DNA of 64,000 bases, taken from NCBI RefSeq assembly GCF_014077005.1, contig NZ_JACGVC010000036.1:1-64000 (forward strand), written 5' to 3'. This document shows, in pieces, positions 49,141 through 58,174 of this stretch; position 1 is the first letter of the stretch; every line of letters begins with the position of its first letter. The stretch is from Colwellia sp. MB3u-45 (GTDB lineage Bacteria > Pseudomonadota > Gammaproteobacteria > Enterobacterales > Alteromonadaceae). A program made the position numbers and the translations under genes. The notes below the pieces were generated by a model that saw nothing but the letters and a program-made list of their open reading frames with translations, was not told where the DNA came from and ran no database searches.

Positions 49141-50046
49141 CTAGTAACCCATACCAATAAAAAGTGCTCTGTCGCTTAAGTTGCCAGTAATAGCTCTACG
49201 ACCATGCAATACGCGTTTATTGTTAATAACGACTATATCGCCATCTTGCCACTGAATTTCTTGAGTATATTTTTCAGCAAGCTCAGCGGTTTTTTTCATT
49301 AATGCTTCACTCACTGGCTGACCATTAGCAAAGCTATAATTGGGTTTTTCATAATTAAAAGACGGACCTAACAGGGCGTTAGCAAAGGCGAATTGCTCAG
49401 TTTGGCTTTCTGCTTTAAACGCTCCTTTGCCCGCGCCTTCGTTAGCAAGGCCCTTAATAGGTAAACAAGGCTGAATATCTAATGCGTAATCTAAACTATC
49501 ATCAGGGTTTATTTTCCCTCTTTGATCTTGATTAATCGCTATAAAATCAGCTAAATGTTTTTCAGTTACCTCAGCTAGACAGTTAACTTCTGGGTGTTGA
49601 TTAACTACATACTGGCGCCAAAGGTGGGAAGGTAAACGTCGTGAAACAGTCACCGTTTGCTGCCATGCTTGTTGTAACTGTGCCGACATATTTTGAAAAA
49701 GTTCAGCACCGTCGCACAAGGTAGTTTGAGAACCCTGTTTAGCGCTTTTTTCACTATAAAAAGCCACCAAGTTAGGCGGAAAAGGCGTATTACCATTTTC
49801 TATATGTAAACCTACTGCTTCTGTACCCGCATTAACTTTTTGGCTAGATTTATCAGCAAATTCACGTGCGGGATCAAAAGTTAGCTCATGACAAAACTGT
49901 TTTAATAATTCACTAAATTTTGGCAAGCTAGCATCAAACCCACGCAGTAATACCCAGCCGTTATCATTTAACTTTTGTTTAGCTTGGTTAACCACTTCAA
50001 TATTATTTAGCGCTGTGTGGGTGGTAGCCGAAATAATGTTTGTCAT
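49141..50046 (-). CDS. TauD/TfdA-like Fe(II)/2-oxoglutarate dioxygenase
   Basis: A 301-residue oxygenase. The metal-binding triad is His81-x-Glu83 (VGLHIENGNTPFPP; the HxE form is unusual relative to the common HxD) and His281 in NNKRVLHGRRA; Arg293 should bind 2-oxoglutarate. It lies 30 bp after the AMP ligase gene and 87 bp before the SDR gene. The TTAGGA ribosome site supports the ATG. The substrate is presumably an amino or acyl compound activated by the ligase, but this is inference. Confidence 0.87.
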   Translation of the reverse strand: MTNIISATTHTALNNIEVVNQAKQKLNDNGWVLLRGFDASLPKFSELLKQFCHELTFDPAREFADKSSQKVNAGTEAVGLHIENGNTPFPPNLVAFYSEKSAKQGSQTTLCDGAELFQNMSAQLQQAWQQTVTVSRRLPSHLWRQYVVNQHPEVNCLAEVTEKHLADFIAINQDQRGKINPDDSLDYALDIQPCLPIKGLANEGAGKGAFKAESQTEQFAFANALLGPSFNYEKPNYSFANGQPVSEALMKKTAELAEKYTQEIQWQDGDIVVINNKRVLHGRRAITGNLSDRALFIGMGY

Positions 50047-50076
50047 ACTGATGTCCTAATAATAAATACGGTTAAA

Positions 50077-51606
50077 TTATGAATAAAGTGCAGCAAGTTT
50101 GTCTTCATAGAGCAAGGCAATATTTTTTCTTTTTATACGTCCGTTACTGGTAAGCGTATTGGACTGAGTACTAAAAGGGGCATCAGCTATTAACCAATGA
50201 TGAATTTGCGCATAATCGGGTAAGCTTTTATTACACTCATCAATAGCGTTTTGTATCGCAAGCGGGTTTTTATGACTGGCAACCACTACCGCTGACAAAG
50301 TAGGACGAGCTTCACCAAAAACCGCTACTTGCGCAATAATTGACGACGACGTTAAGCTAGCCTCAACCCATTCAGGAGAAATGTTACGACCAAAACTACT
50401 GACAATAGTGTTCTTTTTTCTGCCTGACACATAGATGAAGCCATCAGCATCGATATAGCCTAAATCACCGGTATGAATTTGTTCAGGTACTGGATTTAAT
50501 TCACCTAAATACCCTAGCATTGCCTGACCATCAATAATGATCTCGCCATCAGCAGCAATACTTACCTGCACATGAGGTAGTGCTTTACCAACACTGCCCA
50601 CTTTATTTTGTTGGGGTAAATTAAGACTGACCACCGAACAACATTCTGATAAACCATAGCCTTCATAAACAGGTAAGCCACTATCTATCGCTTGTTGCAA
50701 AATAAGTGGCGATGTTTTGCCTCCACCTAGCGCGATAAACTGTAAGCTGGCGCATTGATCTAAAACGTCTTTATTTGCTGCATGCACCAAGTATTTTAAT
50801 ATTTGAGGTAATAAAATAACGCTGCCAACCTGATGCAAAGCAATTTTGTTGACTAATTTTTCAATATCGAATTCAACATTAGACACAAAACCTAGCGTGG
50901 CTAATGGCGCGGTTATTACGGCTCCACCTCGAAGTAAGCAAATATATACCCCGGCAATATTTTCTAATAATGTCGCTAACGGCATAACGCATAAATGATC
51001 TGATCTGGGCATTTGAACCATTGAAGCTTCAATGCCTTCACACACAGCCGCAATGTTTGCACTGGATAAACAAACCCCTTTAGGCGCTCCGGTAGAGCCT
51101 GAGGTATAAGTAATTTTAGTCACGGCATTGATATCGTTAATCGCATTAATTTCACGATCAAGGCGGCAATCGCCCGATAGAGGTAATAACAGGGTGTCAG
51201 TAAGTGGTAAAAGCATAGCTGCGGCGTTATTCGCAACAGCAAAATGTAAGTGCTCGTTACTGCTAAGCGCTAGCGTTAAAGCTTGCTTGGTTATAATGGC
51301 GTCTAGTTGTGCGCTTTTCGCTAAATGTCCAACTTGTGCTGGCGTAAAAAATAGTGGAATGGGTACCAAGGTCACGCCTAAGCTAGCGGCGGCTAAATCA
51401 CAGATAATCCACTCTGAGCAGTTATCCATATATAGCCCAATGCACTGCACTTTTTCTTGGGTAAAAACCGCGGCTACACTCGCTATTTTTTGCCATAATT
51501 GCTGATTAGAAATGATGTCTTGATGATCACCCGCATCGGTAATTAAAGCAGCTTGATGAGGAAAAAAATCAGCGCGCGAGCGTAATACTTGAAACAGTTT
51601 TTCCAT
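50077..51606 (-). CDS. AMP-dependent acyl/aryl synthetase (ANL superfamily)
   Basis: A 509-residue adenylating enzyme that activates a carboxylate with ATP, giving an acyl-AMP and then a thioester. The core motifs are ITYTSGSTGAPKGVCLS (P-loop), GYGLSECCSVV and HTGDLGYIDADGFIYVSGRKKN, with the C-terminal catalytic lysine in SNGRIKRKNI. I start at ATG 51606 because AAAGGAAG lies just upstream; a start at 51630 would put that site inside the gene. First gene of the ligase-dioxygenase-SDR operon. Confidence 0.9.
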   Translation of the reverse strand: MEKLFQVLRSRADFFPHQAALITDAGDHQDIISNQQLWQKIASVAAVFTQEKVQCIGLYMDNCSEWIICDLAAASLGVTLVPIPLFFTPAQVGHLAKSAQLDAIITKQALTLALSSNEHLHFAVANNAAAMLLPLTDTLLLPLSGDCRLDREINAINDINAVTKITYTSGSTGAPKGVCLSSANIAAVCEGIEASMVQMPRSDHLCVMPLATLLENIAGVYICLLRGGAVITAPLATLGFVSNVEFDIEKLVNKIALHQVGSVILLPQILKYLVHAANKDVLDQCASLQFIALGGGKTSPLILQQAIDSGLPVYEGYGLSECCSVVSLNLPQQNKVGSVGKALPHVQVSIAADGEIIIDGQAMLGYLGELNPVPEQIHTGDLGYIDADGFIYVSGRKKNTIVSSFGRNISPEWVEASLTSSSIIAQVAVFGEARPTLSAVVVASHKNPLAIQNAIDECNKSLPDYAQIHHWLIADAPFSTQSNTLTSNGRIKRKNIALLYEDKLAALYS

Positions 51607-52047
51607 GATACTTCCTTTCAATGAATCCATTAGGATTTGATTAAAGCAAGTATCTATGACAAATCTTAACGCAGTCTTAAGTGTGAGATAAATTTCTCAA
51701 CATAAAGAAGAAAATTATGCCTTGGGTTTTTTTTACTTGATGCACTGGTAGCTATTGGCTTCGTAGGTAAGTCAAACCATTGCAAAAGGGGCTGTTAATT
51801 ATCTAGTTCTGTGATGGCCTTTACTGGCTAAGCGCGTTATTCAGTTAACTCATATGCAGCAGTAATATTGATTTTATCTTGTGTATAGTGGTAAATATTT
51901 AACGTTTTAGTACTAGGTTGTCCAGTGCTAACATTTGCCTTATATCAGGTCTGTTTAAAAGCAATAATTAAATTTATAACCAGATATGCCATTGATTTAA
52001 GTTGGTTTTTCAGGTTACCCTTGTTTGCTCTAGGCTTAAGGTTGTGT
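51607..52047. other. Noncoding gap between the ligase operon and the usher gene
   Basis: Holds the ligase promoter (right of 51606) and the 3' flank of the usher gene. No terminator that I trust was found after the usher. Confidence 0.5.
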
Positions 52048-54741
52048 CTATTTTTTAGCTTCAATTGCTGTGACCTTAAAATCAATTCCTTCATAGAAAT
52101 CTCCGGTATCTCCAGGCAGCACGTTAATGCTCAGAACATCTTTAGCAAGCGTAATTTTTTCACTGCCTAAGTAATTTATTCTTAGGTTATATTTTCCTGG
52201 CTTTAAGTCCTGTAAAACAAAAAAACCGTCATACTCAGGGCTTACGCTACTATAGTAATTACCATTTTTTTCCACAACTATCTCAACATAGCTAAAAAAC
52301 TTTTTACTTATGCTAGCGGCTATTTCTGGTAAATAAATAGATCCCATAACCAAGGATAAGGGGACAAGTCCGACAGATAGTTTTTTACCAGATGCGGGGA
52401 TCAGCTCGATAACTTCAGCACTATTCGCTCTTAGTGTTGGATCAACCATAATACCAGAATAATCATAATGCAGCTTGTTACTGCGATAAGGTGATATGTT
52501 GCTGAGATAAAAACTACCCGCGCGGTCGGTTTTTACCTTATTTTTACCTATAGCAACACCCACACCCACAACAGGTTCCTCATCGATATCTTTTTCCCCA
52601 TTGGCATTTTTATCAACAAAAATTCTTCCTTCGAGATAACCATTATCTGGATATTTGGCGTGATTGGTTAGAAAGGGTTTTTTCATATTGATCACGGTTT
52701 CATAACTCGCTCTGACCTTGTGCGGCTGAGCTCTTTTACTATCGTAATCCGCGTCTATCTTGAAAAAATCGTTAAATTTATATTCAAAAGTTATACCGAG
52801 GGTAAAATGATCACTTTTGTTATAATTTACCTCAACACTATAGGCAAAGTTTGTCTGCTGATGTAGTCTTTTTCTTAGCCTAGCGATATATTGCCATTTA
52901 GCCTCACGGCGCTGGTTATAGTTGGCATTGAGATTATAGGTAAAATCTCCCTCATTATAATCAACATCTATTTTGACTGTGTGGTTATGCTGTTGCTCGC
53001 TTTGTTTTTGTACCGTTTTGCCAAGGTCTGCTTTAATGCGCAGTACTTTGTTAACATCATAACTTACGCCGGTGTTATATATATTTTCGGTATGGTCTTG
53101 ATATTTTTTATTTGAAAACCTAAAAAAATAATCACTTCGGCCATAATTGCCACTAATCTCAACTTGTTGATAGCGGTCTTTGTTTTCATCTTGCGCCAAT
53201 AGGTGACTAAAACGCTCATAGCTGTAGAATAATTTATGGGAAAAAATTTCACTGCTCAATTCGCCAATATAGCCCTGACTTCGGTCTGCAAGAGAGTCAT
53301 AATAAGAAAGGTTAGCCACTAAGGGGACAAATAAAGTTGAAAAACGGTATGCTAGTTTATGCTTAGCATATTGATAAAGCGTGTCTTCATTGCGGGTATT
53401 ATAATAGTCAAAGTAATAACTGAGATTATTGCTTACACCGTAGGAAATCCCATAGGTTCGATCATCCCAAGCCTTATTTTCTGCTTGTGGATTTTGCCCA
53501 TAGAAAAAGTTGTAGTCCCACTCTCCCGCATTTAAAAAGTCATTACCCTGCATTACATTGACAATTTTTTCTGTTAGTAAGACACCATTTCGGTCGAATA
53601 TCTTTATTGTAAAGGCATCGTTTTGACTTCTCATTTCTAGGGTAAACTCATACTCGACTCCCTCGATACGCTGATAGTCAGCGACCTTACCATTTTGATA
53701 AATTTCAACCATAGCGTTGGCGGCTGCTCTCCCTCTAATAGTGACGTTTTGTCCGGAACGCGTCACGGTATAATCGTTGTCACTAATGGATAAGCCACGA
53801 ATGTTGCTGTTGTAGCCCAGCAGGTTATTGCCACGGATATAATTGTCTCCAATAATGAGCGTTTTATCCTGTAAAATATAAGGATATTTTAGGCTAATAT
53901 TAGCGAGGTTTTTATTGGGATAAAGGCTATGCCTGATATTAAAATCACCATAAAGCAGCTGCGCACTATACTCAAGGTCAACATTGCCCTTGTTTTGCTC
54001 TGCCCCATTTTTAAAGTAGCTACTTATATCATTAATGTCATAGCGCAGCTTAAGCATACCAAAATCGATGAGCTTTCTGTCCTCTTGCATAAAGAAGTCT
54101 TTTTCTGGTGTGGCAGACTGACTGTTTTTCTCTTCTTCGATACCTCGCTTTCTTCTTTGTGCCGCAATCCGGTAGTCTAGGGGTAGGCTAAAATCGGGTG
54201 ATATTACTAAAGTGTAACTTTCTGCCCGCCACTGAACCGCCTTAATAGGCAGCAGCTCACTGATCCCCTGAGGGTCCAAATAGATCTGGCCATCTATGAT
54301 GATGGTGTTTAGATTAGTAAGCTTTTTTGTTATATACCTTGCTTTGCTATCTGGAAAGAGACTAGCTGCCATAAAGAGTTTTATGTTTTCACCTTCAATG
54401 GACAATTTGCTATATTCGCGCAATTCACTAAAGGCTATAAAATCCTTGATTGCAATATAAATGCCGCCATCATAATCACTTTTGACCTCGTAGAACTCTT
54501 GCTTTAGGTAGCGACCAACTTTGAGGGTGATCATATCGTCAAAATACTCATCCTGTGTATTGGCGAAAGTGGGATGAATAAAAAGCAAGCTGTATAGCAT
54601 GAGGAAAACTGGACTGATTAAGCCTGTGGGCACTTTTTGAATGGCCGAAAAAAACATTACTAGGCTATCAGGAAATTTAAGCAACATTTTTAGGCCGCTA
54701 AAACGTATGTAAGCTGCAAAGGCGCAGGTGTTAAAAGGCAT
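52048..54741 (-). CDS. Divergent fimbrial outer-membrane usher protein
   Basis: Outer-membrane usher of up to 897 residues, the pore for pilus assembly. A signal peptide (LISPVFLMLYSLLFIHPTFA) follows a long atypical N-terminus; the start is uncertain, and ATG at 54657 would remove 28 residues. The family core is seen in ISLKYPYILQDKTLIIGDNY, GLSISDNDYTVT, AAANAMVEIYQNGKV, FTIKIFDRNG and LNAGEWDYNFFYGQ, followed by many aromatic-rich strands for the beta barrel. Around residues 695-745 there is an SdrD-like repeat (DKNANGEKDIDEEPVVGVGV), a calcium-type extracellular module, and the last 100 residues contain another carboxypeptidase-like beta domain. Last gene of the operon. Confidence 0.82.
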   Translation of the reverse strand: MPFNTCAFAAYIRFSGLKMLLKFPDSLVMFFSAIQKVPTGLISPVFLMLYSLLFIHPTFANTQDEYFDDMITLKVGRYLKQEFYEVKSDYDGGIYIAIKDFIAFSELREYSKLSIEGENIKLFMAASLFPDSKARYITKKLTNLNTIIIDGQIYLDPQGISELLPIKAVQWRAESYTLVISPDFSLPLDYRIAAQRRKRGIEEEKNSQSATPEKDFFMQEDRKLIDFGMLKLRYDINDISSYFKNGAEQNKGNVDLEYSAQLLYGDFNIRHSLYPNKNLANISLKYPYILQDKTLIIGDNYIRGNNLLGYNSNIRGLSISDNDYTVTRSGQNVTIRGRAAANAMVEIYQNGKVADYQRIEGVEYEFTLEMRSQNDAFTIKIFDRNGVLLTEKIVNVMQGNDFLNAGEWDYNFFYGQNPQAENKAWDDRTYGISYGVSNNLSYYFDYYNTRNEDTLYQYAKHKLAYRFSTLFVPLVANLSYYDSLADRSQGYIGELSSEIFSHKLFYSYERFSHLLAQDENKDRYQQVEISGNYGRSDYFFRFSNKKYQDHTENIYNTGVSYDVNKVLRIKADLGKTVQKQSEQQHNHTVKIDVDYNEGDFTYNLNANYNQRREAKWQYIARLRKRLHQQTNFAYSVEVNYNKSDHFTLGITFEYKFNDFFKIDADYDSKRAQPHKVRASYETVINMKKPFLTNHAKYPDNGYLEGRIFVDKNANGEKDIDEEPVVGVGVAIGKNKVKTDRAGSFYLSNISPYRSNKLHYDYSGIMVDPTLRANSAEVIELIPASGKKLSVGLVPLSLVMGSIYLPEIAASISKKFFSYVEIVVEKNGNYYSSVSPEYDGFFVLQDLKPGKYNLRINYLGSEKITLAKDVLSINVLPGDTGDFYEGIDFKVTAIEAKK

Positions 54742-54896
54742 AAAATGTAGTAATTAAAAGCGCTAACGTCGTAGCGTGACTTTTGCAAGGAAGATCGCCT
54801 GTAGGTTATTAAAAACTAAGGTGCTTTGATTTAAATACGGTTACTTAGAGTGTCGCTAGGCCAATATATTCAGTGCTTTTAGTGAATTTAAAAGGC

Positions 54897-55283
54897 TTAA
54901 TCATCATCAAGATAGTTAACTTGGTATTTAATTCTTTTGCTATGTTTACCGCTGATATTTTTTTCTCCCAGCAGTGAAAAACCAATTGTAAATTCGCCTT
55001 CGCCATATTTATTTAAAGTAATGATTTTTTGTTTAGGCTGCAGGTTTTCAATCCTGACACCCGGGGTAAGATACACGACCCCATTGGTTTTGATCTGCAA
55101 TTTCACCTGTTTATTGGCTTTGCCTTCAACGGTGATAAGTACACCCTCTTCAGGATAAACCTTCAGCCTGCTGCCGTTATAAAGATAGAGGTCTTGCAAT
55201 AGGGCATTTTTTACGCCGACTATCTCTAGTGAAAAAACCGAAGGTGCATAAATAAACACTAATAAAAATAAAAATTTGTTCAT
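54897..55283 (-). CDS. Exported small beta-rich protein of the fimbrial operon, 128 aa
   Basis: A signal peptide (KFLFLLVFIYAPSVFS) is followed by a short beta-strand-rich domain without cysteines. It lies between the pilin genes and the usher and is cotranscribed in all likelihood. It may be a tip or adapter subunit or a second chaperone-like factor. No family recognised. Confidence 0.7.
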   Translation of the reverse strand: MNKFLFLLVFIYAPSVFSLEIVGVKNALLQDLYLYNGSRLKVYPEEGVLITVEGKANKQVKLQIKTNGVVYLTPGVRIENLQPKQKIITLNKYGEGEFTIGFSLLGEKNISGKHSKRIKYQVNYLDDD

Positions 55284-55346
55284 TGCTTGGTAACCAGGTT
55301 AAAAAAGGCAACTATCAAGTTGCCTGAATAATGATTAAGTTTATGC

Positions 55347-55808
55347 TTAACTTGTAACTTTAGTCACCGTTGTATCAGCGATAGCATCATAATTTACTGC
55401 AATGGTAATAATTTCACTAACATCAGCATCGGTCACTTTAGCTGTATCTAGGCCAACATTAAAAGTCAGAGCTTTCGATGTACCTGTATCGCCAAAAGCT
55501 ATTGTTGAACCGGTCGTATCACCATCCAAAGTAGCCAAGTCACCATCACTTGTAACTGAGTAAGTAAATGTTTCATCAGCTTCACCAACGACGGTAGCAA
55601 TAACCGCTTCAGTTGAAATAACTGAGTCAGTGTAAACATCGCCAAAGTCGATTGTTGCTGTATCTACCGTGACAGAAATTGGTGTTACATAATGAGCAAC
55701 AACCTTTAAGGTATCGCTTACTTGCCCATCTAAGGTCGCAGAATCATTCGCAGCCATTGCTGTTGAAGAGATGGCTAGTATTGATGTTGCTAATAATAAT
55801 TTTTTCAT
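55347..55808 (-). CDS. Probable major pilin of the chaperone-usher system, 153 aa
   Basis: A signal peptide (KKLLLATSILAISSTAMA) leads to a mature Thr/Asp/Val-rich beta protein without cysteines: ISVTVDTATIDFGDVYTDSV and then ITIAVNYDAI. It is paralogous to the next gene, with the same IDFGDVY block, which is similar to DUF4402-like pilins. ATG 55808 has a GAGAT site; 17 extra upstream codons are open but unlikely. Confidence 0.78.
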   Translation of the reverse strand: MKKLLLATSILAISSTAMAANDSATLDGQVSDTLKVVAHYVTPISVTVDTATIDFGDVYTDSVISTEAVIATVVGEADETFTYSVTSDGDLATLDGDTTGSTIAFGDTGTSKALTFNVGLDTAKVTDADVSEIITIAVNYDAIADTTVTKVTS

Positions 55809-55866
55809 TTTTATCTCACTTGTATTGCTTTGATGATGAATAAACTGCCTTTTTATCAAAGGCAGC

Positions 55867-56289
55867 CTATTCGGGGATGTCGTTGTAGGCCACCAGTACC
55901 GTAATTGTCGCAGACAAATCGCTGCTCATATCACGGGTACTAAGGTCTACATAAAATTCATGGGCTTGGTCAGCCCCGTTTGCTGTTGCTACATAAGTCA
56001 TGGTATTTGTTGTATAGCCGGTGTTGGCCGTGCGCGACACTTGTAAAACATTACTGTTGTCGTCATTACTTATTTCGACGGTATAGTCATAGCCACTCTC
56101 GGCATTTACCGTAAAATCAACCACTACACTGTCTACTTCGCTATCACGGTACACATCGCCAAAATCAATACTTGTAACAGCAAGCGAGAGCGATATTTTT
56201 TTAACCGCCTCACCATTGATATAAAAAGACCCTTCTTCAGCGGCCAAGTAGCTTGAAAAAAGTAATAATATTACAGCGAGTTTACGCAC
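55867..56289 (-). CDS. Probable minor pilin of the chaperone-usher system, 140 aa
   Basis: Signal peptide (LAVILLLFSSYLAAEEG) and a mature domain with SLAVTSIDFGDVYRDSEVD and ITVLVAYNDIPE, paralogous to the major pilin. The start is a GTG at 56289, 11 bp after the chaperone stop, without an obvious ribosome site, so it may be translationally coupled to the chaperone. Confidence 0.75.
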   Translation of the reverse strand: MRKLAVILLLFSSYLAAEEGSFYINGEAVKKISLSLAVTSIDFGDVYRDSEVDSVVVDFTVNAESGYDYTVEISNDDNSNVLQVSRTANTGYTTNTMTYVATANGADQAHEFYVDLSTRDMSSDLSATITVLVAYNDIPE

Positions 56290-56300
56290 TTTTAGCGCAG

Positions 56301-57017
56301 TTAAAGAACAAAGCTAAATGCTTTAGAAAAATCAATTTTGTCATTGGCAAAAACAATTTCTACATAATCAGTATCTGTCTTCATCGCTATCGATTGATTG
56401 AGCTTAACCAGCTGCTCGCGATAGAAACCTTTTTTAAAGTTTTCTTCTTTAATCAATGCGTTATTTTGGTAAAACTTAACAGCAATATTAAGAGGATAAG
56501 AATAATTCCCCTCATTTTTAAGCTCACCTTGTAATTGATAACCTTCATCGGCTTTTACCATCCGTAAATTTTCAAAATCCATAGCACTTTTAAGTTCACC
56601 TTTTCTGGCATAGTAGGGGATCCCTATGTTCATCAACATGGTAACTTGACCAGAATTTTTTCTTGGTGGCAGCTCTTTAAATACCAGTAGCGCAACATAT
56701 TCTCCATCAGCTAAGTCTTTTTTTATTCTGGGCGCTATCCTTACTTGGATCTGACCTTTAGGTGGTATCAATACTATTTTGGGATAAGCGACCAATTGAT
56801 CGCCCAAGTAATACTTGGCTTTAGCCCATGGCGGTTTTTCAAAGTCGACCCTAACTCGAACAGGCTTGTTGCTCTGATTGACCAGGGTAGTGTCTTGCGT
56901 GACCGGTTGGTCCAGATCTACCCCAAAACTTGTTTGGGTGACCGTAAAGGCACTAAAGCTGCTAATGGAATAAGTGCAAAGTAATAGTGCAATAACACCT
57001 TGTAAGTAATTTTTCAT
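56301..57017 (-). CDS. Periplasmic pilus chaperone, PapD/FimC-like
   Basis: A chaperone of 238 residues. Signal peptide (LQGVIALLLCTYSISSFSA) then two immunoglobulin-like domains: SFGVDLDQPVTQDTTLVNQS and IPPKGQIQVRIAPR with DLADGEYVALLVFKELPP, which matches the conserved EY...L...PP pattern of pilus chaperones. First gene of the operon. ATG 57017 is chosen; a TTG at 57026 has better spacing to AGGA and is possible. Preceded by a c-di-GMP riboswitch and terminator. Confidence 0.82.
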   Translation of the reverse strand: MKNYLQGVIALLLCTYSISSFSAFTVTQTSFGVDLDQPVTQDTTLVNQSNKPVRVRVDFEKPPWAKAKYYLGDQLVAYPKIVLIPPKGQIQVRIAPRIKKDLADGEYVALLVFKELPPRKNSGQVTMLMNIGIPYYARKGELKSAMDFENLRMVKADEGYQLQGELKNEGNYSYPLNIAVKFYQNNALIKEENFKKGFYREQLVKLNQSIAMKTDTDYVEIVFANDKIDFSKAFSFVL

Positions 57018-57075
57018 ATCAATCAAATAATTCCTGCTAGATTTTTATCTTTAACGAATTTTACAAAATTCAGGC

Positions 57076-57105
57076 AAAAAAAATGGCCTTCATAAAGAAG
57101 ACCAT
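57076..57105 (-). terminator. Riboswitch expression-platform terminator before the chaperone gene
   Basis: On the minus strand ATGGTCTTC and GAAGGCCAT form a 9-bp stem (one G-T) with loop TTTAT, followed directly by eight T. It lies between the c-di-GMP aptamer and the chaperone start, about 58 bp upstream of the ATG, with no gene before it to terminate. Confidence 0.85.
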
Positions 57106-57148
57106 AGGTAAAAAAATAGCTCAGGAAACAAAAAGTGTTAATTCACTC

Positions 57149-57216
57149 TTGGCAACTGGCTACCATTTTACAGGCCCTTTAGCTTTGCGTCCCTAGGTTT
57201 CCCTAGGTTTGCGATT
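57149..57216 (-). promoter_or_regulatory. Cyclic-di-GMP-I (GEMM) riboswitch aptamer
   Basis: Read on the minus strand, the core runs GCAAACC, TAGGGAAACCTA (a hairpin with GAAA tetraloop), GGGACGCAAAGC, TAAAGGGCCTGTAAAAT, GGTAGCC, AGTTGCC. GGACGCAAAGC and GGTAGC match the well-known Vibrio Vc2 c-di-GMP aptamer closely, including the tetraloop, the GGCCT tetraloop-receptor side and the closing GCAA/TTGC pair of P1. A terminator and the chaperone gene follow. Confidence 0.9.
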
Positions 57217-57777
57217 TATTTACTTTCTAAACAGTACAACGAGATTAGATAACCGCCATAAAAAGCGTTTATCTGATAATGACTTATGTTACTTCTCTGT
57301 ACTGATCGATAATTAAGCTTTGCTATATTATTTATTAGCCTTACCGTATCACAAATATGGTGTATGTTAAAACTAGCTACTTATGATGAATATTCAGACA
57401 GTTTAAAACTTGTATTGTACAAGCTCAGTTTATAGTGTCGTTATCGAACCGCTAGTGCTTGTAAACTCATAAAGTAGGCAAGAGAAAGGATTAACACAAA
57501 AGTGTCACATCAGAAAATAAGCGCTCATTTTGAACACATTTTAAACAATAAAAAATGTCAGGTTGGAGAAGTTAATGTCGGAGAAATAGACTAGTGGCTG
57601 GGTAATTAAGCTGATTTTTTGTAAAAATTTCTGTTACTTAATTCATGGGAAAATTAGGATAAAAAATAATTTTTAATGAGAGGGTGGTGGAGTCTGTAGA
57701 ACAAGCAGGTTTTCTCTCCCAATTTAGCCACATGAAAATGCAAGGCTATTTGTTCTCACCTATTAAACATTTTGCCT
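57217..57777. other. Noncoding region between the riboswitch and the 97-aa gene
   Basis: Holds the promoter of the fimbrial operon on the minus strand. Otherwise no gene or RNA was recognised. Confidence 0.5.
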
Positions 57778-58065
57778 ATGTATAATGCAACGATAGAAAG
57801 GATTATGAATGAGTTGGTCTTAATAACACCACAGAAAAAAAATAGCAGCCTTGAGGTAAACGCGTTACTAATTGAGGGGTTACTTAGGGATGGTGGTTTT
57901 ATCAGAAGAGATAGTACCAATCATTTAATGACCTTAGAAGCTTGCATTACCATAATAAAAATACTGGTGGATGAAATTAATTTACAGTACAAAAGTGATA
58001 GTGAGATTAATGTTTTTATTGAATTAACAAACGAAGAAAAAGATTTTTTAAGCTCAATTTTTTAA
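57778..58065 (+). CDS. Hypothetical protein, about 95 aa
   Basis: I do not recognise this family. The protein (MYNATIERIMNELVLITPQK...) is soluble, without signal peptide or membrane helix, and is helix-rich. There is an ATG at 57778, and a TTG at 57772 is also open; neither has a clear ribosome site. It is followed at once by a good terminator, which supports it being a transcribed gene. It sits between the fimbrial operon and the large lipoprotein gene and could be a regulator. Confidence 0.55.
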   Translation: MYNATIERIMNELVLITPQKKNSSLEVNALLIEGLLRDGGFIRRDSTNHLMTLEACITIIKILVDEINLQYKSDSEINVFIELTNEEKDFLSSIF

Positions 58066-58084
58066 GCTCAATTTTCTAAACCAC

Positions 58085-58112
58085 AAAAAAACCGCATAAA
58101 TGCGGTTTTTTT
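58085..58112 (+). terminator. Intrinsic terminator after the small gene
   Basis: AAAACCGCAT and ATGCGGTTTT pair around AA and end in T7. It also works in the opposite direction for the lipoprotein gene. Confidence 0.9.
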
Positions 58113-58174
58113 ATTTGTACACTGCTGATCAACTTATGTGTCAGTAAAAGCAACCACTCTATTTTAGTTTACCA

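Noticed and set aside
51925-52170. 81-codon plus-strand frame
   Set aside because: Overlaps the 3' end of the usher gene in antisense and has no family signature.
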